NCBI GenBank assembly: GCA_012518125.1
Contig: JAAYTF010000072.1
Coordinates: 1-64,000 of the forward strand
DNA length: 64,000 bases
Source of the DNA: Bacilli bacterium
Lineage (GTDB): Bacteria; Bacillota; Bacilli; Bacillales; Amphibacillaceae
Direction of reading: 5' to 3'
Below, piece by piece: positions 43,733-51,407 of this stretch (its first letter is position 1; each line of letters begins with the position of its first letter). The notes beneath the pieces are model-generated. The model ran no database searches, was not told the origin of the DNA, and saw only the letters and a program-made list of their open reading frames with translations. The position numbers and the translations under genes were made by a program.

Positions 43733-44962
43733 TTACGGTTCGATTTTTGTCTTAAACACTTGTTCACCGTCGACGTACTCGAGGATTGTCGCCGATTTAA
43801 CTGGGTTGTGGTTTTCGTCGATCGTAACGTTACCAGAAACGAGCGAAATGTTTTCCGTTGCTTCCAACGCTTCTTTGATCGCTTCTGGATCTGTGCTACC
43901 AGCTCTTTCAATTGCATCTTTCAATAAGTATACAGAATCATAACCTAATGCATGGAACGCGTTCGGCTTTTTGCCGTCGTATTTCTCGCCAAACTTCGTT
44001 ACGAAGTTTTGGATCGTTTCATCTGGGTCGTCAGATGAATAGTGGTTCGTAATAAATGTATTGTTCAACGCTTCTGGGCCAGCCAACTCGACTAATGTTG
44101 GTGAATCCCAACCGTCTGCACCCATCAAAGGCACGTCGATGCCGATATCGCGGGCTTGCTTAACGATCAAGCCGACTTCTTCATAATATCCAGGAATAAA
44201 CACGAATTCCGGATTTGCCGATTTGATGCGCGTCAAAGTCGATCTAAAGTCCGTATCTTTTGCAACGTACGCTTCTTCGGCAACGATTTCGCCGCCGCCG
44301 GCTTCGAACGTTTCTTTAAATGCTGCAGCCAAACCTTTTGCGTAATCGCTAGCGTTGTCCGCATAGATGGCTGCCGTTTTAACTCCTAGTTCCTCTAGTG
44401 CGAAGTTTGCAGCGATCGTACCTTGGAATGGGTCGATGTAAGATGTACGGAAGACGTACTCGTTCAATGAACCGTCATCATTCACTGTGACGTTCGGTGC
44501 TGTTCCAGATGGCGTCAATAAGATCGTTTGCGTATCGTTGGCGATTTCCACTTGAGCATTTGTGTTTCCGCTCGTGGCTGCGCCGATAATCGCGTTAACT
44601 TTGTCTTGGTTCACCAATTTGATGATTCCGTTCGTCGCTTCTGCGGCATCGGACTTGTTATCAAATTTCGTCACTTTAATTTGCATACCGTTGATACCGC
44701 CAGCTGCGTTGATCTCCTCCACCGCCAAATCGATTCCTTCAGCAATGGAAGAACCGTAAGTCGCTACAGCACCAGAAAGCTCCAAGTTAGCCCCGATGTG
44801 GAACTCTCCGCCTTCACCACCGGAATCACCTGATGATGCTTCGTCTGAAGTCGATTCGCCATTTGAACTGTCTGTCTTACTCGAACCTCCTCCAGAACAT
44901 GCTGCCAAAACTCCGAGTGCAAGAATCATAGCGAAGAAGAGTTTGAGCAGTGTTTTGTTCAT
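43733..44962 (-). CDS. livJ: Branched-chain amino acid ABC transporter substrate-binding lipoprotein
   Basis: A 409-residue class-I periplasmic-fold lipoprotein. The signal peptide ends at the lipobox LAAC (Cys about residue 22). A glycine/serine/glutamate-rich tether (to ~52) leads into the two-lobed Leu/Ile/Val-binding domain (IGANLELSGAVATYGSSIAEGIDLAVEEINAAGG, IIGAATSGNT, GADGWDSPTL, FHALGYDSVYLL). First gene of the liv operon; the other four follow on the same strand. The 5' leader contains an 18-bp RNA hairpin about 28 bases before the start. The transported ligand is inferred from the family and the LivHMGF partners. Confidence 0.92.
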   Translation of the reverse strand: MNKTLLKLFFAMILALGVLAACSGGGSSKTDSSNGESTSDEASSGDSGGEGGEFHIGANLELSGAVATYGSSIAEGIDLAVEEINAAGGINGMQIKVTKFDNKSDAAEATNGIIKLVNQDKVNAIIGAATSGNTNAQVEIANDTQTILLTPSGTAPNVTVNDDGSLNEYVFRTSYIDPFQGTIAANFALEELGVKTAAIYADNASDYAKGLAAAFKETFEAGGGEIVAEEAYVAKDTDFRSTLTRIKSANPEFVFIPGYYEEVGLIVKQARDIGIDVPLMGADGWDSPTLVELAGPEALNNTFITNHYSSDDPDETIQNFVTKFGEKYDGKKPNAFHALGYDSVYLLKDAIERAGSTDPEAIKEALEATENISLVSGNVTIDENHNPVKSATILEYVDGEQVFKTKIEP

Positions 44963-44989
44963 GATTCATCCCCCTTAATTTTTTTACGG

Positions 44990-45034
44990 ACAATGTAATC
45001 ACTTACATTTCCTGTTTGTAAGCGACTACATTGT
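44990..45034 (-). promoter_or_regulatory. 18-bp leader hairpin of the liv operon
   Basis: Arms 44990-45007 and 45017-45034 surround a 9-base loop. As DNA, two positions mismatch, but in the minus-strand RNA both become G-U pairs, so the stem is complete only as livJ mRNA. It ends about 28 bases before the start codon and has no T-run, so it is not a terminator. A second palindrome, TTAGGTT-4-AACCTAA, lies at 45041-45058. Confidence 0.6.
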
Positions 45035-45341
45035 AAAAATTTAGGTTTTGGAACCTAAGTAATTTATATTCTAATCGAAAAAATGGATTAAGTCTAGCCA
45101 ATTTTAATTAATTGCCGAAAAAATATATGGTATATTTTGCAAGACATTTATAACCAATTAGGCAAAAAATAATGTTTCAGCTTCATTTGCAAGCGCTTGA
45201 AACATGAAATTCGAAAAATATTTGTTTTTATTGTTCCTAAAATTGTTGAAAATTGGCATGAAAAATGACGTTAGTGCCATTAAGGAAAATATATGGTTAC
45301 GATCAACAACACTAACGTCATTTCAAATGGTTGGCAAATGT
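45035..45341. other. Intergenic region between livJ and the acyl-CoA carboxylase operon
   Basis: About 300 bases without a gene. On the minus strand it holds a large hairpin at 45263-45323 (listed separately), a weaker one around 45172-45206 (ATGTTTCA-type arms followed by TATTTTTT), and AT-rich sequence that should contain the livJ promoter. A convincing -35/-10 pair was not found. AATTTTAATTAATT near 45100 is only a poor CodY-like match. Confidence 0.5.
45263..45323 (-). terminator. Long-loop terminator of the acyl-CoA carboxylase operon
   Basis: AAATGACGTTAGTG (45263-45276 on the plus strand) and CACTAACGTCATTT (45310-45323) form a perfect 14-bp stem with a 33-base loop. In the minus-strand transcript the stem ends in five U residues, 19 bases after the last stop codon. 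Confidence 0.7.
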
Positions 45342-46874
45342 TTACACTGGGTACACTCCGTGTTTGCGTTCGGTAAAAGTGACGTTTTTCGAATCGTACA
45401 TTTCAAAACGGCTAACCAACTCGACGCGCAATTTGTCCGGTTCGACGATATGGTCGACGACCATTTCCGAAGCGAGGCGGTAAATGTCAATATCCGCTTT
45501 ATATTCCGCCTGTTTTTCTTCTATGAACTTTCGTCGTTCTTCCCCTTCAAGCTCGGCGATTTTGTTCGCATAAACGGCGTTGACCGCCGCTTCAGGACCC
45601 ATGACGGCAATTTGCGCGGTTGGAAGTGCAAGCACCGCATCCGGTTCAAATGCCGGGCCGGCCATGGCATACAACCCCGCTCCGTATGCTTTCCGGACGA
45701 CGACGGAAATTTTCGGAACCGTCGCCTCGCTCATCATCGACAACATTTTCGCACCGTGACGGATAATTCCCATCCTTTCCACTTTCGTGCCGATCATAAA
45801 TCCAGGCACGTCCATCAAGAAGAGCAACGGAATGTTGAACGCATCGCAAAGCTGGATGAATTTGGCCGCCTTATCCGCAGAATCCGGGAACAAGACGCCG
45901 CCTTTTTGACGCGGTTGGTTCGCGATAATGCCGACGACGCGTCCATCGAGGCGTGCAAGCCCCGTGATGATTTCTGGAGCGAACAGTTTTTTGATTTCGC
46001 ACCAGCTTCCTTCATCAATGATGCGGTCGATCAATTCATACATGTCAAACGGCGCGTTTTGGTTTACCGGGATGATGTCTTTAAGCGATGTTTCAAATTG
46101 TTTCGGTTCTTTGCCTTCGATTTTTTCCGGTTTATGGCGGAAGTTCGGTGGGAAATACGTCAAATAACGGCGTGCAAAGGCGATCGCCTCTTCTTCCGAC
46201 TGGACTAAGACGTCGCCGCAGCCCGAGACGGTGCAATGCATCCGTGCGCCACCCATCTCTTCAAGTGTCACTTTTTCACCGATGACCATTTCGGCCATAC
46301 GCGGCGAACCTAAATACATCGAGGCATTGCCTTCCACCATGACGACGATGTCGCAAAACGCCGGGATATACGCACCGCCTGCCGCTGATGGTCCAAACAA
46401 CAACGTAATTTGCGGCACCCTTCCGGACATTTTGATTTGGTTGTGGAAAATTCGACCTGCACCACGGCGTCCCGGGAACATTTCGATTTGGTCGGTGATC
46501 CGGGCGCCGGCGGAGTCGACCAAATAGATCATTGGAATTTCCAAATTCATCGCCGTCTCTTGAATGCGCAAAATCTTCTCAACTGTCCGTTTTCCCCATG
46601 AACCGGCTTTGACGGTCGAGTCGTTTGCCATCACGGCAACTTTTTGCCCATGAATTTTGCCGATTCCCGTAACAACGCCGTCGGACGGCAAATGCTCGTC
46701 CGCTTCACAGTTGGCAAAAAATGCATCTTCAATTTCCAAACCATCGTCCAACAGCAATTTTAATCGATCGCGTACGAAAAGTTTACCTTTTTCCGCATTA
46801 CTTTTATGGTACTTTTCGTGTCCACCTTTTTCAATCTCTTTGATTCGTTTATGCAGTTCTTCGAGATAAGGCAC
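45342..46874 (-). CDS. yngE: Acyl-CoA carboxylase carboxyltransferase subunit (YngE/methylcrotonyl-CoA carboxylase beta-like)
   Basis: A 510-residue biotin-dependent carboxyltransferase. The first half has MIYLVDSAGARITDQIEMFPGRRGAGRIF and FGPSAAGGAYIPAFCD, the second LMDVPGFMIGTKVERMGIIRHGAKML, YGAGLYAMAGPAF and MGPEAAVNAVYA. It differs clearly from YqjD at the left of the window. Gene company (acyl-CoA dehydrogenase, biotin carboxylase, carrier, enoyl-CoA hydratase) matches the B. subtilis yng operon for leucine-type acyl-CoA breakdown, which makes methylcrotonyl-CoA a likely substrate. It follows the hydratase gene by 14 bases. Confidence 0.82.
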   Translation of the reverse strand: MPYLEELHKRIKEIEKGGHEKYHKSNAEKGKLFVRDRLKLLLDDGLEIEDAFFANCEADEHLPSDGVVTGIGKIHGQKVAVMANDSTVKAGSWGKRTVEKILRIQETAMNLEIPMIYLVDSAGARITDQIEMFPGRRGAGRIFHNQIKMSGRVPQITLLFGPSAAGGAYIPAFCDIVVMVEGNASMYLGSPRMAEMVIGEKVTLEEMGGARMHCTVSGCGDVLVQSEEEAIAFARRYLTYFPPNFRHKPEKIEGKEPKQFETSLKDIIPVNQNAPFDMYELIDRIIDEGSWCEIKKLFAPEIITGLARLDGRVVGIIANQPRQKGGVLFPDSADKAAKFIQLCDAFNIPLLFLMDVPGFMIGTKVERMGIIRHGAKMLSMMSEATVPKISVVVRKAYGAGLYAMAGPAFEPDAVLALPTAQIAVMGPEAAVNAVYANKIAELEGEERRKFIEEKQAEYKADIDIYRLASEMVVDHIVEPDKLRVELVSRFEMYDSKNVTFTERKHGVYPV

Positions 46875-46888
46875 TGTTGATCCCCCTT

Positions 46889-47674
46889 TTATTTTCCGCG
46901 ATAGACTGGTTTGCGCTTTTCTTTAAAAGCTTTTAACCCTTCGAGACGGTCTTCCGTATACAACGTTTCGCGATAAGCCAAATGCTCTATCTCCAAACCG
47001 GTCATCAAATCGACTTCTATGCCTTGATTGATCGCAGCTTTTGCTTGGCGCAATGCAATCGGCCCATTTTGCGTAATTTCTTTCGCCAAATTGACCGCTC
47101 GATCGAGAAGTTCATCTTTTGGTACGACTTCTTCGACGATTCCCAACTCCTTGGCTTCTTCTGCACTGATGCGTTTTGCCGTATAAATCAATCGTTTCGC
47201 CTGCCCGATGCCGATGAGCCTTGGCAAACGCTGCGTTCCACCTGCGCCGGGAATGATCGCCAACGACGTTTCCGTCAATCCTAATTGAACGTGTTCGGCG
47301 GCGATGCGCAAATCACAGGCGAGCGCGAGCTCCAGTCCGCCTCCAAAGGCGACCCCGTTCAACGCTGCTATCACCGGCATGTCCATCCGTTCCACTTTTA
47401 GGATCGTTTCACCGATCCGTCTTACCGCCTCAATTGTTTGGCGATGGTTCATGCCACGGCGTTCTTTCAAATCGGCACCGGCGCAAAACGCTTTTTCCCC
47501 TTCACCGGTGATAATCGTACAAAAGACCGTTTCATCGCTATTGACTTGAGCGATCGCTCCCGCTAAATCAAGTAGCAGTTGTTTGCTCATCGCATTATAC
47601 GCTTCCGGACGATTCAACGTGATGATCGCTATATGTTCATGAGTCGATGTATCCAATTTTACAAGACTAGACAT
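46889..47674 (-). CDS. yngF: Enoyl-CoA hydratase/isomerase (YngF-like)
   Basis: A 261-residue crotonase-fold enzyme. The oxyanion-hole segment CAGADLKERRGM, ALNGVAFGGGLELALACDLRIAAE, and TSLAIIPGAGGTQRLPRLIG with the catalytic glutamate are intact. In this operon the expected role is hydration of the carboxylated enoyl-CoA (methylglutaconyl-CoA to HMG-CoA if the leucine route is right). Sequence motifs alone fit any short enoyl-CoA hydratase. It lies 26 bases after the biotin carrier gene. Confidence 0.83.
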   Translation of the reverse strand: MSSLVKLDTSTHEHIAIITLNRPEAYNAMSKQLLLDLAGAIAQVNSDETVFCTIITGEGEKAFCAGADLKERRGMNHRQTIEAVRRIGETILKVERMDMPVIAALNGVAFGGGLELALACDLRIAAEHVQLGLTETSLAIIPGAGGTQRLPRLIGIGQAKRLIYTAKRISAEEAKELGIVEEVVPKDELLDRAVNLAKEITQNGPIALRQAKAAINQGIEVDLMTGLEIEHLAYRETLYTEDRLEGLKAFKEKRKPVYRGK

Positions 47675-47699
47675 CGTTCGTTCTCTCCTTATCTTTTGG

Positions 47700-47912
47700 C
47701 TATTCGATGACAGCGATGACGTCCCCTTCGTTTACGAAGTCCCCTTCGTTCACCTTGATTTCTTTTACGGTGCCGGATGCTTCAGCCGCAATCGGTATTT
47801 CCATTTTCATCGATTCCAAAATGACGACATCTTCTCCCGCCGACACTTCGTCACCGACTTGGACGTTAATTTTCCATACGTTTCCAGCCATCGATGCTTT
47901 CACTTCAGACAT
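47700..47912 (-). CDS. yngHB: Biotin/lipoyl carrier protein of the acyl-CoA carboxylase (YngHB-like)
   Basis: A 70-residue stand-alone biotinyl domain. The biotinylation site is ESMKMEIPI, with Lys about residue 36, between two beta-hairpin halves (VKASMAGNVWKINVQVGDEV and GTVKEIKVNEGDFVNEGDVIAVIE). ATG 47912 is chosen because GAGGAGG lies 9 bases upstream; the longer frame is not supported. It carries carboxybiotin between the carboxylase and transferase of this operon. A second gene for a very similar protein of the same length is at 57716-57928. Confidence 0.9.
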   Translation of the reverse strand: MSEVKASMAGNVWKINVQVGDEVSAGEDVVILESMKMEIPIAAEASGTVKEIKVNEGDFVNEGDVIAVIE

Positions 47913-47941
47913 GTTCGGTTTCCTCCTCATCATGATGTGAT

Positions 47942-49294
47942 TTATTTTGTTTTTAGCGGCAAATAATGTTTTTGGACATAATCCGTCGTCGTGTTGCCGC
48001 GTTTGAAATTTTCTTCATTCACGACGGTTTTGAGCATCGGGATGTTCGTTTTGATGCCCGTTATTTCATATTCGTCCAACGCTTTATCCAACAACTGAAT
48101 CGCTTCCGCGCGGTCTTTTCCGGTCACGATCAGCTTGCCGATCATCGGATCGTAAAACGGTGTCACTTGCGAACCTTGTTTGACAGATGATTCAATGCGG
48201 ACATGTTCCCCGCTTGGTTCTTTGTATGTTTCGATTGTCCCAGGCGATGGGAAAAACGTAACCGGATCTTCCGCATAAATCCGCGCTTCGATCGAATGCC
48301 CATTCCTTTTCACGTCTTCTTGGGAAAGCGGAAGTTTTTTTCCTTCAGCAACATCTAGCTGCAATTTCACGATGTCCAATCCGGTTATCTGCTCCGTAAT
48401 CGCATGTTCCACTTGAATCCGTGTGTTCATCTCCAAGAAGTAAAATTGCTCATGTTCATCGACCAAGTACTCAATGGTGCCCGCGCTAAAATAGCCGATT
48501 TCTTTTGCCGCTTTTACGGAAGCCTCACCCATTTTCTTGCGCGTTTCCTCTGAGATGAACGGTGACGGCGCTTCTTCCAACACTTTTTGGTTTCGCCGCT
48601 GCACGGAACATTCCCTTTCAAAAAGATGGATGGCATTTCCATGTTTGTCCGCAATGACTTGCACTTCGATGTGGCGCGCATTTTCCACCAATTTCTCGAT
48701 GAACATGGCACCGTTTCCGAAAAATTGTTCCGCCCGTTTTGAATTGCTTTCAAACGTCCTTTGCAATTCATCATCAGAGCGGACGACTTGCATGCCGATG
48801 CCGCCGCCTCCGGCCGCCGCTTTCAACATGATCGGATAGCCGATTTCGTTGGCCAATTTGATCGCTTCATCGACGTTGTCGATCGCTTCGTCCGTGCCCG
48901 GAATGATCGGGACACCTGCTCTTTTCATCATGTTGCGTGCAGCGATTTTATCGCCCATCTGTTCCATTACCTCGGCTGACGGCCCGATGAAAATGATGCC
49001 ATTTTCCTCACACTGTCTCGCAAATCCGCCATTTTCGCTCAAAAAACCGTAGCCGGGATGAATGGCGTCGACGTTTGCCATTTTGGCGATTTCGATGATT
49101 TTGTCCGCTCTCAAGTAGCTCTCGTTCACCCGCGGCGGTCCGATCAAAAAACTTTCATCCGCTTGTTTCACGTAAGGGGAGTCAGCATCTGCCTCGGAAT
49201 AAATCGCAACGGTCTGAATCCCATTTTCCTTGCACGTCCGGATAATTCGTGATGCGATTTCACCTCGGTTGGCAATCAACACTTTTTTGATCAT
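47942..49294 (-). CDS. yngH: Biotin carboxylase subunit of acyl-CoA carboxylase (YngH-like)
   Basis: A 450-residue ATP-grasp enzyme that carboxylates biotin on the carrier protein. The N-terminus is MIKKVLIANRGEIASRIIRTCKE. The ATP loop is KAAAGGGGIGMQVV, followed by HIEVQVIADKHGNAIHLFERECSVQRRNQKVLEEAPSP, EMNTRIQVEHAITE and the biotin-binding C-terminal domain. ATG 49294 follows ATGAGGGG; the frame upstream (to 49306) is not needed. It is preceded by a 85-base gap from the acyl-CoA dehydrogenase gene that contains a cre-like sequence. Confidence 0.9.
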   Translation of the reverse strand: MIKKVLIANRGEIASRIIRTCKENGIQTVAIYSEADADSPYVKQADESFLIGPPRVNESYLRADKIIEIAKMANVDAIHPGYGFLSENGGFARQCEENGIIFIGPSAEVMEQMGDKIAARNMMKRAGVPIIPGTDEAIDNVDEAIKLANEIGYPIMLKAAAGGGGIGMQVVRSDDELQRTFESNSKRAEQFFGNGAMFIEKLVENARHIEVQVIADKHGNAIHLFERECSVQRRNQKVLEEAPSPFISEETRKKMGEASVKAAKEIGYFSAGTIEYLVDEHEQFYFLEMNTRIQVEHAITEQITGLDIVKLQLDVAEGKKLPLSQEDVKRNGHSIEARIYAEDPVTFFPSPGTIETYKEPSGEHVRIESSVKQGSQVTPFYDPMIGKLIVTGKDRAEAIQLLDKALDEYEITGIKTNIPMLKTVVNEENFKRGNTTTDYVQKHYLPLKTK

Positions 49295-49359
49295 ACAACC
49301 CCTCATTTCCTCAAAAATTCATTTCATGGATGAAACCAGCTTAATCGCTTTCAACCCAT

Positions 49360-49373
49360 ACAAAGCGTTTACA
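49360..49373. promoter_or_regulatory. cre-like sequence inside the acyl-CoA carboxylase operon
   Basis: Minus strand TGTAAACGCTTTGT agrees with 12 of 14 positions of the CcpA consensus TGWAANCGNTNWCA. It lies between the dehydrogenase and biotin carboxylase genes. Confidence 0.4.
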
Positions 49374-49379
49374 TTAAAT

Positions 49380-50519
49380 TTAATCTAAATTTCGGGAAAT
49401 GACAATACGTTGAATTTCGGATGTTCCTTCGCCAATGACGAGCAATTTCGCATCACGCATGAGACGTTCAACGCCGTACTCGCGCATATATCCGTATCCT
49501 CCGTGTATTTGTACGGCTCGCTCAGCATTGCGCACCGCCGTTTCCGATGCAAAAAGCTTTGCCATCGCCGCTTCTTTTGTGAACGGTTTGCCTTGGTCTT
49601 TGAGCCATGCGGCTTTCAACACCATATTGCGGGCGAGTTCCACTTCCATCGCCATGTCCGCAAGCATGAATTGAATCGCTTGGAATGAACGGATTGTTTT
49701 TCCGAATTGTTTTCTTTCATTTGCATACGCCAACGCTTTGTCCAAAGCGTCTTGCGCGATGCCGACGCTCAATGCGCCAATGGAAATGCGCCCGCCGTCC
49801 AACGTTTTCAAGAATTGTTTGAATCCTGCTTTCGGGTCGCCCAACAAGTTCTCTTTCGGTACGCGGACATTGTCCAACACGATTTGTGTCGTGTTCGAGC
49901 CGCGGACCCCCATTTTGTCGTGTATCTCTGTGATCGTCAAACCTTCTGCATCGGTAGGCACGATGATGGCCGAAATGATGTTTTTGCCGCGGTCATCTTT
50001 GCCGGTCACCGCAGTGACGATCAGCGTTTTTGCATAGCTCGCATTTGTGATGAACACTTTTTCTCCGTTGATGACGTATTCGTCGCCGTCAAGGACAGCC
50101 GTCGTCTCCGTGCCGCCCGCATCCGATCCCGCATTTGGCTCTGTCAGCCCGAATGCGCCGAGCGCTTCCCCTTTGGCAAGCGGAACCAAATACTTTTCCT
50201 TCTGCTCTTCCGTGCCGAACATATAAATAGGTGACGCCCCTAATGACACGGCTGCAGCGTAGCTTAATCCGGTGCTGCCGCACGCTCTTCCGACTTCTTC
50301 GACTGCAAGCGCGTAAGAAATCGTGTCCCCTCCCGAACCACCGTACTCTTCCGGGAACGGTATTCCGAGAAAACCGAGTTTCCCCATTTCTTTAAAAATG
50401 TCTTCCGGGAATTTCCCTTCTTTATCGATTTCCATCGCTCGTGGGCGGATGACATCGTTGGCAAATTCACGAGCCATGTTTTGGGTCATCTTTTGCTCTT
50501 CGGTAAGTTCAAAATTCAT
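49380..50519 (-). CDS. yngJ: Acyl-CoA dehydrogenase, short-chain type (YngJ-like)
   Basis: A 379-residue FAD acyl-CoA dehydrogenase. It shows FGLTEPNAGSDAGGTETTAV, GEKVFITNASYAKTLIV, DKMGVRGSNTTQIVLDNVRVP, QIHGGYGYMREYGVERLMRDAK and the terminal GEGTSEIQRIVISR. The glutamate in GEGTSEIQ is the catalytic base of short/medium-chain enzymes. Isovaleryl-CoA dehydrogenases use another position, so strict isovaleryl specificity is doubtful. ATG 50519 with AAAGGAGG upstream is the true start; the longer frame is not. First gene of the carboxylase operon. Confidence 0.88.
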   Translation of the reverse strand: MNFELTEEQKMTQNMAREFANDVIRPRAMEIDKEGKFPEDIFKEMGKLGFLGIPFPEEYGGSGGDTISYALAVEEVGRACGSTGLSYAAAVSLGASPIYMFGTEEQKEKYLVPLAKGEALGAFGLTEPNAGSDAGGTETTAVLDGDEYVINGEKVFITNASYAKTLIVTAVTGKDDRGKNIISAIIVPTDAEGLTITEIHDKMGVRGSNTTQIVLDNVRVPKENLLGDPKAGFKQFLKTLDGGRISIGALSVGIAQDALDKALAYANERKQFGKTIRSFQAIQFMLADMAMEVELARNMVLKAAWLKDQGKPFTKEAAMAKLFASETAVRNAERAVQIHGGYGYMREYGVERLMRDAKLLVIGEGTSEIQRIVISRNLD

Positions 50520-50542
50520 CTTACATTCCTCCTTTACCAAAT

Positions 50543-50573
50543 AGACCGACCATTCGGTTTGTAAGCGCTTTAT
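50543..50573. promoter_or_regulatory. TetR-type operator and cre-like site upstream of the acyl-CoA dehydrogenase operon
   Basis: AGACCGACCATTCGGTTTGT (50543-50562) matches the inverted copy at 51329-51348 before the tetR gene; the shared core is AGACCGACYATTYGGTYT. It overlaps TGTAAGCGCTTTAT (50560-50573), 12 of 14 to the CcpA consensus. Both lie within 55 bases of the start codon. Confidence 0.6.
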
Positions 50574-50607
50574 AATAATCATATGTACAATCCTAGCAAA
50601 TGTCAAG

Positions 50608-51252
50608 CTATTTTTTCGTTTTCGTAAAATAAAACGGTTCGATGAGGATCGATTCATACGTATCTTTGTCCAAATATTCAGCTTTTAACACGGCGTGCAA
50701 AATGAAATCGGTAAAGATGTCCGCGATTTGTGATATCGTTTTTTCCCCGTCGCGGTTGTACCATTTGTATATCCAATTGACCATCCCCAAAATCGCCATG
50801 ACGACGATGTCGACTTCTAACTCTTGACGGAATTCCCCGCGCTCTTTCCCCGCTTTGACGACGTCGTAAATAATTTGTCTAAATTCATCACGTTTTTTGC
50901 GGATGATTTCATCGTACTTCGGATGCAAATATTTCGCTTCTTGATAAAATACCGTCAAATGAGGTTTATACACGTGGAAAACGCCGACGAAACTTTTGAT
51001 GATCGCCTGCAATTGTTCGAGAGGACTTTCGTAAGAGCGGGCTGCCAATTTTGCGTTTTCGATTGCATATGTAATGAAAATATCGTGAATGACATATAAC
51101 AGCTCATCTTTGGATGAAAAATGATGGTAAAAACCGCCTTTGGAAGTGCCGGCTTCCGTGACGATTTCATTGATCGAAACACCGTGATAACCTTTTTCTT
51201 CAAACAGCAAGAGCGCCGTTTGAATGATTTTGCTGCGCAAATCCGTTTTCAT
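50608..51252 (-). CDS. TetR-family regulator of the acyl-CoA carboxylase operon
   Basis: A 214-residue TetR protein. The helix-turn-helix (GVSINEIVTEAGTSKGGFYHHFSSKDELLYVI) is at residues 24-55, followed by a ligand domain rich in aromatic residues (VFHVYKPHLTVFYQEAKYL, NWIYKWYN), similar in style to fatty-acid/acyl-CoA responsive TetR proteins such as FadR (YsiA). It lies immediately upstream of the operon it probably controls, on the same strand. Matching operator-like sequences sit before it and before the operon. An acyl-CoA effector is inference. Confidence 0.83.
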   Translation of the reverse strand: MKTDLRSKIIQTALLLFEEKGYHGVSINEIVTEAGTSKGGFYHHFSSKDELLYVIHDIFITYAIENAKLAARSYESPLEQLQAIIKSFVGVFHVYKPHLTVFYQEAKYLHPKYDEIIRKKRDEFRQIIYDVVKAGKERGEFRQELEVDIVVMAILGMVNWIYKWYNRDGEKTISQIADIFTDFILHAVLKAEYLDKDTYESILIEPFYFTKTKK

Positions 51253-51328
51253 CTACCCCCTTAATGAAGCGTGATCTCGTTAATATGTATTAAGATAGCA
51301 TAATTTCATCGCCGTTACAATAAAAATC

Positions 51329-51348
51329 AGACCAAATAGTCGGTCTGT
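51329..51348. promoter_or_regulatory. TetR-type operator upstream of tetR
   Basis: Minus strand ACAGACCGACTATTTGGTCT contains the same AGACCGACYATTYGGTYT core as the site at 50543. AGACC and GGTCT form the outer arms of an imperfect palindrome. It is about 75 bases before the tetR start. Confidence 0.6.
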
Positions 51349-51350
51349 CA

Positions 51351-51390
51351 AAGAAAAAAGGAACAAAACCTTAATCGGAGGTTTTGTTCC
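51351..51390 (-). terminator. Terminator of the acyl-CoA synthetase gene
   Basis: GGAACAAAACCT (51360-51371) and AGGTTTTGTTCC (51379-51390) pair perfectly, with a T-rich tail (from 51359 down) in the minus-strand direction. Confidence 0.88.
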
Positions 51391-51407
51391 AATTTATGAT
51401 GAACGTA

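Noticed and set aside
45186-45202. Possible cre site TGCAAGCGCTTGAA upstream of livJ
   Set aside because: Only 11 of 14 positions fit, and the sequence is better explained as the arm and loop of a hairpin.
45204-46208. A 334-codon open frame on the plus strand opposite the yngE-like gene
   Set aside because: It is antisense to a well-supported carboxyltransferase, has no family resemblance, is rich in Phe/Arg/His/Asp as expected from reverse-complemented codons, and lacks a ribosome-binding site.
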